Shown one piece after another: positions 1 through 5,030 of a stretch of 8,836 nt of DNA. The position numbers and the translations under genes are program-made. The notes beneath the pieces were generated by a model. That model was not told the DNA's origin and did not search any database. It worked only from the letters and a program-made list of their open reading frames with translations. Source of the stretch: Caulobacteraceae bacterium UBA6225 (GTDB taxonomy: Bacteria; Pseudomonadota; Alphaproteobacteria; Caulobacterales; Caulobacteraceae); assembly GCA_002441055.1 (NCBI GenBank), contig DJWR01000089.1, forward strand, positions 1 through 8,836. The letters are read 5' to 3'. Within the stretch, counting starts at the first letter, position 1; each line of letters opens with the position of its first letter.

Positions 1-591
1 ATTGTCATCACAGGCGCCCTGGCCCTGGCGCTCTCCCGGCCGGCCGAGCCCCCGGACATGGCCGCCCCAGGCGCCCCCACCCTGAACATCCAGATCGCCG
101 AGCGCCCCGCGCCCGCAGGCCCGCCGCCACCGGGGGCGCCCCTGGAGGTGCTGCCCGAGGAGATGGCCAAGGCTGCGCCCCACAATCCGCCCCTCGCCCC
201 GCCGCCTCCGCTTGACCTTGGTCCGGTTGAGACGCCTCCACAGGAGGGCGAGGCTCTGGCGCGCCCGCGCCCCTATGACGGGGCGGCCGTCCCTGCCAGC
301 TTCGACTGTCGGCGGGCCAGGACCCCGGCCGAGCGGGTGGTCTGCGCCGATCCGGCCCTGGCCGACGCCGATCAGGAGTTGGTGAGCGCCTATGATCAGG
401 CCCTGGCGGCCGGCGTTCCCGCCTGGCGGCTGGAGCGGCAACAGCGACGCTGGCTGCGGGCGAGGGAGGACGCCGCCCGGGACGCCCCGGCCGCGGTGGC
501 CGAGGTCTATGCCGCCCGCATCGCCGAGCTCCAGGCCCAGGCCGACCTCGGCCCACCCGCCGATCAGCTCCCCTGGCCACCGTCCTGGTGA
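1..591 (+). CDS. LprI-like (DUF1311) domain protein, 5' end outside window
   Basis: The reading frame is open from the first base. An ATG at 58 is available, but the residues before it (IVITGALALALS) look like the end of a membrane anchor or signal peptide, so the true start probably lies upstream of the window. The visible 196 codons comprise the end of this hydrophobic segment, a Pro/Ala-rich low-complexity linker (about residues 14-95), and a C-terminal domain of about 85 residues. That domain has the pattern SFDC(103)..AR.P.E.VVC(115).DP.LA..D.EL..AY..AL, then Q..WLRAR at about 146-154, which resembles the lysozyme-inhibitor LprI/DUF1311 family. Family members are periplasmic or envelope proteins, and some inhibit lysozyme. 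Here the two cysteines usually found after the WL.R motif are alanines. The function is unproven; an envelope location is inferred. The gene is convergent with mdh. Confidence 0.75.
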   Translation: MVITGALALALSRPAEPPDMAAPGAPTLNIQIAERPAPAGPPPPGAPLEVLPEEMAKAAPHNPPLAPPPPLDLGPVETPPQEGEALARPRPYDGAAVPASFDCRRARTPAERVVCADPALADADQELVSAYDQALAAGVPAWRLERQQRRWLRAREDAARDAPAAVAEVYAARIAELQAQADLGPPADQLPWPPSW

Positions 592-603
592 GCACCACAG
601 GAA

Positions 604-633
604 AGGGCGGCCCAGGTGTCCCCGGGCCGCCCT
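604..633 (-). terminator. Intergenic hairpin, probable mdh terminator
   Basis: Perfect 10-bp inverted repeat: AGGGCGGCCC at 604-613 and GGGCCGCCCT at 624-633, with a 10-base loop. It lies between the convergent stop codons of the LprI-like gene (591) and mdh (673). Read on the minus strand the stem is followed by a short T-rich stretch (TTTCC), so it is best assigned to mdh. The plus strand has no T-run after it. Its position would also let it limit read-through from the left. Confidence 0.55.
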
Positions 634-672
634 CTGCAGACGTTGGCGATTGGGAGGTTCGTCGCCCCTCGA

Positions 673-1662
673 TCAGCCGAGCATGTCCTTGACGGTGTCG
701 CGCTCGCCGACCAGCTCGTCATTGGTCAGCGCGATCTTCGACTTGGCGAACTCGTCCATCTCGTAGGAGGTGACAACCTCATAGGCGCCAGGCGCAGTGG
801 TCTTCACCGGCATGCCGGCCCACACGCCCTCGGCGAAGCCGTAGCGGCCTTCCGAATTGACGGCGACCGAGTGGATCTTGCCGGGCGTGACCAGGTCGCG
901 GACATGGTCGATCAGGGCGTTGGCCGCCGAGGCCGCCGAGGACTGACCGCGGGCCTCGATGATGGCCGCGCCGCGCTTGCCCACGGTGGGCAGGTAGTCG
1001 TTCTTCAGCCAAGCCTCGTCGCCGATGACGTCGGCGGCGGCCTTGCCGCCGATCTTGGCGTGGGTGAAGTCGGCGAACATGGTCGGGCTGTGGTTGCCGT
1101 AGATGTAGAGGTCGCTGACGTCATTGATCGAGACGCCGGCCTTCTTGGCCAGCTGGGCGCGGCCGCGGTTCTCGTCCAGGCGCACCATGGCGGTGAAGCG
1201 ATCGGGGCTCAGGCGCTTGGCCTGGCTGGCGGCGATCATCACATTGGTGTTGCAGGGATTGCCGACCACCGCGACGCGGGCGTCATCGGCGGCGACGGCG
1301 TCGATGGCCTGGCCCTGGGCGATGAAGATCTTGCCGTTGTCCTTCAGGAGGTCGGCGCGCTCCATGCCGGGGCCGCGGGGCTTGGAGCCCACCAGCAGGC
1401 TCCAGTTGGCGTCCTTGAAAGCGACCTTGGGATCGTCGGTCAGCACCATGTCGGCCAGCAGCGGGAAGGCGCAGTCGTCCAGCTCCATGGCCACGCCCTT
1501 CAGGGCCTTCTGGGCGCCTTCGGTGGGGATCTCCAGCATCTGCAGGATGACCGGCTGGTCCTTGCCCAGCATCTCGCCCGAGGCGATGCGGAAGAGCAGG
1601 GCGTAGCCGATATTGCCGGCCGCGCCGGTGACCGCCACGCGGACGGGGGGCTTCGTGGTCAT
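673..1662 (-). CDS. mdh: Malate dehydrogenase, NAD-dependent, type 2 (LDH/MDH superfamily)
   Basis: Interconverts malate and oxaloacetate with NAD in the cytosol (TCA cycle). The 329-residue protein has the Rossmann glycine motif TGAAGNIG (12-19), an acidic residue E44 in QMLEIP that favours NAD over NADP, the substrate-loop arginines R96 and R102 in GSKPRGPGMER, N135 in GNPCNTN, D163 and R166 in RLDENR, and the catalytic H191 in YGNHSP. The block KRGAAIIEARGQSSAASAANA (229 onward) is typical of the 325-330-residue MDH type 2 found in Thermus and plant chloroplast enzymes, not the shorter LDH-like type 1 common in alphaproteobacteria. The start at 1662 (MTTKPPVRV) follows an AGGAG ribosome site about seven bases upstream. 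The frame is open to 1815, but the extra 51 residues are not family-like and overlap the HIT gene. Divergent from the HIT gene. Confidence 0.95.
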   Translation of the reverse strand: MTTKPPVRVAVTGAAGNIGYALLFRIASGEMLGKDQPVILQMLEIPTEGAQKALKGVAMELDDCAFPLLADMVLTDDPKVAFKDANWSLLVGSKPRGPGMERADLLKDNGKIFIAQGQAIDAVAADDARVAVVGNPCNTNVMIAASQAKRLSPDRFTAMVRLDENRGRAQLAKKAGVSINDVSDLYIYGNHSPTMFADFTHAKIGGKAAADVIGDEAWLKNDYLPTVGKRGAAIIEARGQSSAASAANALIDHVRDLVTPGKIHSVAVNSEGRYGFAEGVWAGMPVKTTAPGAYEVVTSYEMDEFAKSKIALTNDELVGERDTVKDMLG

Positions 1663-1708
1663 GGAGAGCTCTCCTGGAAAAGGGGCCAAGACGTCGTGTG
1701 TCAGCGGT

Positions 1709-1738
1709 CCCGTAGCCCAAGGAGCGCCCCTGCGGCAA
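1709..1738 (-). promoter_or_regulatory. Possible mdh promoter
   Basis: On the minus strand TTGCCGC (1732-1738) matches the Caulobacter -35 consensus TTGACGS at six of seven positions. It is followed after 15 bases by GCTACGGG (1709-1716), which keeps only the GCTA of the -10 consensus GCTANAWC. Transcription from here would give a leader of roughly 40 bases before the mdh ATG. The -35 is good and the -10 weak, so this is a candidate only. I see no convincing promoter for the HIT gene in the same 121-bp gap. Confidence 0.3.
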
Positions 1739-1783
1739 GGGCGGCGGCTTGTGGCCCGCCCGTGAGAGCGGCAGTCTGGGGCC

Positions 1784-2206
1784 ATGTTCGCCCTCGACCC
1801 CGCCTTTTCGGCCACCTCGCACCTGCTGACGGACCTGGATCTGTGCCAGGCCAGGCTGCAGGACGACGCCCGTTATCCCTGGATCGTCTTGATCCCGCGA
1901 CGGGCCCATATGCGGGAGCTGGAGGATCTGTCGCCGCAGGATCGCGCCAGGCTCATGGACGAGGTTCTGGCCGCAGGGCGGGCCGTCCGCGCCCTGGGTG
2001 AGGCCTCAGGCCGCCCGGTGGAGAAGCTGAATGTGGCGGCCCTGGGCAATGTGACCCCCCAACTGCACGTCCATGTGGTGGGCCGCCGGGCCGATGATCC
2101 AGCCTGGCCCGACCCAGTCTGGGGCCGCGGGGGCGTCCTGACCTATGCCCCCGAAGACCTGGCCGCCGCCGTTGTGGCCGCCAGAGGAGCCTTTGGCCCT
2201 ATCTAG
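1784..2206 (+). CDS. HIT-family (histidine triad) protein, probable nucleotide hydrolase
   Basis: A 140-residue cytosolic protein. The C-terminal motif is Q93-L-H95-V-H97-V-V, the histidine-triad signature HxHxHxx with the first histidine replaced by glutamine. The second histidine (H95), which forms the covalent nucleotidyl intermediate in HIT hydrolases, is present. N-terminal YPWIVLIPRR (31-40) and central KLNVAALGNVTPQ (81-93) fit the family core of substrate-binding strands. HIT proteins hydrolyse the phosphate bond of AMP-linked substrates such as dinucleoside polyphosphates or AMP-amidates; the exact substrate cannot be read from sequence. The ATG at 1784 has only a weak upstream ribosome site (TGGGGCC). 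The gene is divergent from mdh, and its TAG stop interlocks with the stop of the opposing gene. Confidence 0.9.
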   Translation: MFALDPAFSATSHLLTDLDLCQARLQDDARYPWIVLIPRRAHMRELEDLSPQDRARLMDEVLAAGRAVRALGEASGRPVEKLNVAALGNVTPQLHVHVVGRRADDPAWPDPVWGRGGVLTYAPEDLAAAVVAARGAFGPI

Positions 2207-2934
2207 CGCCGCCGCATCACGACGGTGCGGGGCGCGCCGTCCTCCACCATGTCTCCGGACCACTGGCCCTCGGCAGCGGCCGAGAGGGTGATCACGGTGG
2301 GCGGGGCGCCGCGCCGGGGGGTGAAGCGCAGGGTCACCTGGCCGCCCCGGCGCTCGATGTGGTCGAGGAAGCCAAAGCCGTCCAGGGCGCCCGGCCGACG
2401 GGCGTCGCGCCAGGCGCCTTCCAGCGGCCCGGACCCCCGATCGACGAAACGCAGGGCGTACAGATCCTGGCCGGCGGCGGTCATCAGCGCCCAACCCCCG
2501 TCCAGCGGGCCCTGCAGACCCTGGGCGGACTCATAGGAGGCCCGCAGGCGCGCCTCATAGCTGCGCTCCTCGGCGCTCAGTTGGCCAGCCACGGCCTGGC
2601 GTTCGTCGAGGAAGACCGGTTGAGAGGCGATGGTGCGTTCCGGCCGAGGCAGGGGAGCCTGGATCGCCGTCGGCGGGGGCGCCGGGCGAGCCTGCGGTCT
2701 CGGCGCAGGGGCCGGCGTCGGAGCCGGGGTCGCCGTAGGCGGCGGAGCCGTGGACGCGGGCTCAGGGGCGGGCTCAGGCGCGGGCGGTGGGGCGGTGGCC
2801 AGCGGTCCTTCCCCACCCAGCAGGTCGCCGATCGGATCGGCCGACTGCGCCATCGCCGGGGCGGCCGCCAGGAGGGCGACGCAGGTCGCCGTCAGGGCCA
2901 GCAGGCGACGGGGGGGCGGGGCGGTCAATCCCAT
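2203..2934 (-). CDS. Exported proline-rich protein of unknown function
   Basis: I do not recognise this gene. The 243-residue product starts with a clear Sec signal peptide: two arginines at 9-10, a hydrophobic core (about 11-25), and a likely cleavage AMA|QS after residue 29. A proline/alanine-rich linker follows; 23 of residues 49-98 are proline, many as PAP/PEP repeats. The C-terminal part (about 145-243) alternates hydrophobic and polar residues with recurrent Gly/Trp (GGWAL, LEGAW, GQWSGD), which suggests a small beta-sheet domain in the periplasm. The start at 2934 has a good AGGAG nine bases upstream. It lies 34 bp downstream of the CoA-ester lyase gene on the same strand, so it is probably co-transcribed, although nothing links their functions. 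Its stop codon shares CTAG (2203-2206) with the HIT gene stop. Confidence 0.8.
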   Translation of the reverse strand: MGLTAPPPRRLLALTATCVALLAAAPAMAQSADPIGDLLGGEGPLATAPPPAPEPAPEPASTAPPPTATPAPTPAPAPRPQARPAPPPTAIQAPLPRPERTIASQPVFLDERQAVAGQLSAEERSYEARLRASYESAQGLQGPLDGGWALMTAAGQDLYALRFVDRGSGPLEGAWRDARRPGALDGFGFLDHIERRGGQVTLRFTPRRGAPPTVITLSAAAEGQWSGDMVEDGAPRTVVMRRR

Positions 2935-2968
2935 GGGGCGAGGCTCCTTGGTCTTCCGGGCGTCCGGT

Positions 2969-3852
2969 TCAGGCCGCAGCGATGGCGTCGGCGATGGCGA
3001 GCAGGCGACGGGCCTGATCCAGATGCAGCCGCTCGATCATCCGGCCCTCTACACGAAGGACGCCCCTAGCGGTGTTTTCCGGCGATTCAAAGGCCTCCAC
3101 CACACGGCGGGCCCAGTCCACCGCCTCAGGGTCTGGGGTGAAGGCGCGGTTGGCGGCCTCGATCTGGCTCGGATGGATCAGGGTCTTGCCGTCGAAACCG
3201 AAGGCTTCCCCCTGGGCGCACTGTCGCGCCAGGCCCTGGGCGTCGTCGATGCCGTTGAACACGCCGTCAAGGATCACAAGTCCGTGCGCGCGGGCGGCGG
3301 CGACCATCAGCGACAGGGGCGCCAGCAGCGGGGCGCGCTCGGCGTCCAGGCGACAGCCCATCTCCTTGGCCAGGTCATTGGTTCCAGCCACCAGGGTGGT
3401 GAGCCCATGGGCGGTGGCCGCCGCCCCAAGGGCGTCGAGGCGGAACAGGGCCTGGCAGGTCTCGACCATGGCCCAAAGCGCTACGCCCTCTGGCAGCGCC
3501 TGCGCATAGGGAGCCAGATCGTCGGGCCCATCGATCTTGGGGACCAGGATGGCGTCCGGGCGGGCCTCGGCGGCGGCCTCCAGATCAGCCTGGCCCCACT
3601 CGGTGCTCAGGCCATTGATGCGGATCACCACCTCACGGGACCCAAAGCCACCCTCGGCCACCGTCGCGCAGGCGGCTTGCCGGGCGTCGACCTTGGCCTC
3701 GGGCGCCACGGCGTCCTCCAGATCAAGGATGACCACGTCGCAGGCAGGTCCCGGGCCTTGGCCATGGCCCGCTGATTGGCCGCGGGCATGTAGAGGGCGC
3801 TGCGCCTGGGGCGGCCAGGCAGTGGGGCGGGGTTGGCGGAAGGCGGTCTCAT
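2969..3852 (-). pseudogene. CoA-ester lyase, HpcH/HpaI-CitE family, split by a 1-base frameshift
   Basis: Members cleave or hydrolyse CoA esters such as citryl-, malyl- or citramalyl-CoA with Mg2+. The start at 3852 follows AAGGGAG about ten bases upstream and encodes RRSALYMPAANQRAMAKARDLPA, the family N-terminus. From about 3740 the family match continues in a different frame: DVVILDLEDAV, then R78-I-N80, VPK106, the Mg ligand E131 in MVETC, GTND160LAKE, and FGFDGKTLIHPSQ (218-230). Adding one base at codon 38 (about 3740-3741) restores an uninterrupted 294-residue enzyme, the normal family length. Either the gene carries a very recent single-base deletion or the sequence has an error. No other lesion is visible. 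The substrate is not resolvable. It is the first gene of a pair with the exported proline-rich protein and is divergent from the DUF2237 gene. Confidence 0.85.
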
Positions 3853-3867
3853 ATGTGCGGGACTCCC

Positions 3868-3898
3868 TTGGCGCAGGCTTCGTCTTAGCGTCTAGGAT
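3868..3898 (+). promoter_or_regulatory. Candidate promoter for the DUF2237 gene
   Basis: TTGGCGC at 3868-3874 matches TTGACGS at six of seven positions. TCTAGGAT at 3891-3898 is a partial GCTANAWC match, 16 bases downstream. The predicted start of transcription coincides with the ATG at 3905, so the mRNA may be leaderless, although a GGATAGGG string could also serve as a ribosome site on a slightly longer transcript. The -10 lies one base away from the oppositely oriented -10 of the lyase gene. Confidence 0.4.
3882..3889 (-). promoter_or_regulatory. Candidate -10 element for the CoA-ester lyase gene
   Basis: The minus strand reads GCTAAGAC, which agrees with the Caulobacter -10 consensus GCTANAWC at all but one specified position. 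Transcription would begin near 3875, leaving a leader of about 23 bases that contains the AAGGGAG ribosome site. No good -35 is seen at the expected distance. That position would fall inside the start of the DUF2237 gene. Confidence 0.4.
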
Positions 3899-3904
3899 AG
3901 GGCC

Positions 3905-4285
3905 ATGACCATCCGATACGACGCCGAGGCCAAGAACGTCCGGGGGGGCGAGCTCATCCGCTGCTCCATGGACCCCGTCACCGGCTTTTTCCGCAATGGC
4001 TGCTGCGAGACCGGGCCCCATGACCTGGGGCTGCATACGGTCTGCGCGGTGATGACCGCCGACTTCCTGGCCTTCTCCCGGTCCCGGGGCAACGACCTGT
4101 CGACGCCTGTGCCCGAAAGCGGCTTTCCGGGTCTGCGGCCGGGCGATCGGTGGTGCCTGTGCGCGCCCCGCTGGAAAGAGGCGCTGGACGCCGGCTGCGC
4201 GCCGAAACTGGTGCTGGAGGCGACCCACGAGGAGACCCTGGCCATCGTGCCCCTGGGCGTGCTGAAGGACTACGCCGTCGCCTGA
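3905..4285 (+). CDS. DUF2237 family protein
   Basis: A 126-residue soluble protein matching the conserved DUF2237 (COG3651) family over its whole length: NVRGGELIRCS (11-21), DPVTGFFRNGCCETGPHDLGLHTVC (23-47), a fully conserved-looking FLAFSRSRGNDLSTP (54-68), FPGLRPGDRWCLCAPRW (74-90), and GCAP..VLEATHE (97-109). It has seven cysteines (20, 33, 34, 47, 84, 86, 98), including a CC and a CxC pair, plus H44 and H108. This suggests a metal site or redox-active thiols, but no function is established for the family that I can cite. No signal peptide or membrane segment is present. It is divergent from the CoA-ester lyase gene across 52 bp and convergent with thpR across 21 bp. Confidence 0.9.
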   Translation: MTIRYDAEAKNVRGGELIRCSMDPVTGFFRNGCCETGPHDLGLHTVCAVMTADFLAFSRSRGNDLSTPVPESGFPGLRPGDRWCLCAPRWKEALDAGCAPKLVLEATHEETLAIVPLGVLKDYAVA

Positions 4286-4310
4286 GGTCTCAGGTCGGGC
4301 CTGGCCTCAG
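4282..4310. terminator. Possible shared hairpin between convergent DUF2237 and thpR genes
   Basis: CTGAGG (4282-4287) pairs with CCTCAG (4305-4310). Inside it TCAGG (4290-4294) pairs with CCTGG (4300-4304, one G-T wobble), with a two-base bulge and a five-base loop. The stem contains both stop codons (4283-4285 and 4307-4309). No T-run follows on either strand, so termination is only a possibility. Confidence 0.35.
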
Positions 4311-4843
4311 ATCAGGGGATAGTCCCGCTCCAGATGATAGGCCGGCCCGCTCGCGCCCTTGCGGCTGGAATAGAGGCCGAAGCTCGCGACGGAGAAGGGC
4401 GGCGACTTCAGCAGGTTGTGAGTCTGAATCCAGGCCGCCACGGCCGCAGGATCGGGTCGCGACAGATAGGCCAGCGTCACATGGGGGCGGTATCTGCGCC
4501 GGTCGGGCGCCAGGCCCGCCCGCCGCGCGGCGGATTCGCAGCGGCCAGCCAGCGTACGCAGGGCCGCGTTCTCCGAGACCCCGGCCCAGACCGCATGGAT
4601 GTCCCGCCCCTCGCCAAAGGCCCCGACCCCTTCCAGCTGAATCTCCAGGGGCCGGCCGGTGACGCAGCCCAGCTCGGCGTCCAGATCGTCAGCCTGGTTC
4701 TCCGGGATCTCTCCAAAGAAACGCAGGGTGATGTGCAGGGCTTCCAGAGGTCGCCAACGGGCCCCCTCCAGGTCCTGCTGGCGGGTGCTGAGCGCCAGAC
4801 CGATGTCCTCGGGCACGGCCAGGGCGGCGAAGAGACGTAGCAT
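4307..4843 (-). CDS. thpR: RNA 2',3'-cyclic phosphodiesterase (2H/LigT family)
   Basis: A 178-residue cytosolic enzyme with the two HxT motifs that define the 2H phosphoesterase fold: H37-I-T-L and H121-V-T-L. They are separated by about 80 residues, as expected for ThpR/LigT. N-terminal MLRLFAALAVPEDI, the context ALHITLRFFGEIP (35-47) and RYRPHVTLAYLSR (117-129) are typical. Family members hydrolyse 2',3'-cyclic phosphate ends of RNA to 2'-phosphate and can ligate tRNA halves in vitro; the cellular role in bacteria is unclear. The start at 4843 has no ribosome-binding site but has a -10-like CTAGAA just upstream, suggesting a leaderless mRNA. It is convergent with the DUF2237 gene and divergent from the Bax-inhibitor gene. 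Confidence 0.93.
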   Translation of the reverse strand: MLRLFAALAVPEDIGLALSTRQQDLEGARWRPLEALHITLRFFGEIPENQADDLDAELGCVTGRPLEIQLEGVGAFGEGRDIHAVWAGVSENAALRTLAGRCESAARRAGLAPDRRRYRPHVTLAYLSRPDPAAVAAWIQTHNLLKSPPFSVASFGLYSSRKGASGPAYHLERDYPLI

Positions 4844-4849
4844 GGGGGA

Positions 4850-4879
4850 TTTCTAGACCAGGGCGCGGCCCCCCACCAA
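4850..4879 (-). promoter_or_regulatory. Candidate thpR promoter, possibly giving a leaderless mRNA
   Basis: On the minus strand TTGGTGG (4873-4879) is followed after 15 bases by TCTAGAAA (4850-4857), a partial match to GCTANAWC. Only six bases separate the -10 element from the ATG, so transcription should start at or within a base or two of the start codon. The six bases (TCCCCC) contain no Shine-Dalgarno sequence. Confidence 0.4.
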
Positions 4880-4954
4880 GGGATCTGGCCCAAGATCAGG
4901 GGGCAAAACCGGAGGTAGAAGCGTCGATATCCCACGCCCGCTTTCCGGTTATCC

Positions 4955-4983
4955 TTGTCAGGAGCCCCCGGCCTCCCGATATT
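4955..4983 (+). promoter_or_regulatory. Candidate promoter of the Bax-inhibitor-family gene
   Basis: TTGTCA (4955-4960) and GATATT (4978-4983) are separated by 17 bases, a good sigma-70-type arrangement about 50 bp upstream of the ATG at 5031. The stretch downstream of the -10 starts AT-rich, as expected for an open complex, and then carries a perfect inverted repeat (4990-5007). Confidence 0.5.
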
Positions 4984-4989
4984 AGAGAG

Positions 4990-5007
4990 GCGTCCGATCT
5001 TGGACGC
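4990..5007. promoter_or_regulatory. Perfect inverted repeat in the Bax-inhibitor gene leader
   Basis: GCGTCC (4990-4995) and GGACGC (5002-5007) flank a six-base spacer, GATCTT. It sits at or just after the predicted transcription start and 23 bp before the ATG. It could be an operator for a dimeric repressor or a short 5'-leader hairpin. It is not followed by a T-run, so it is not an intrinsic terminator. Confidence 0.4.
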
Positions 5008-5030
5008 GCACAAGAAAGGGCTTTGCCTCG

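Noticed and set aside
1663..1815. N-terminal extension of mdh by 51 codons to an ATG at 1815
   Set aside because: The extra residues are arginine-rich, not family-like, and run into the HIT gene. The MTTKPPVRV start has a proper ribosome site and gives the standard enzyme length.
616..2001. Long open frame of 461 codons on the plus strand over mdh
   Set aside because: It is the antisense of mdh in high-GC sequence, where the complementary frame lacks stops. Its product is low-complexity G/A/D/H-rich with no domain.
3853..4228. Extension of the lyase downstream frame upstream to an ATG at 4228
   Set aside because: The upstream part is the shadow of DUF2237 on the other strand. The real lyase N-terminus lies in the other frame starting at 3852.
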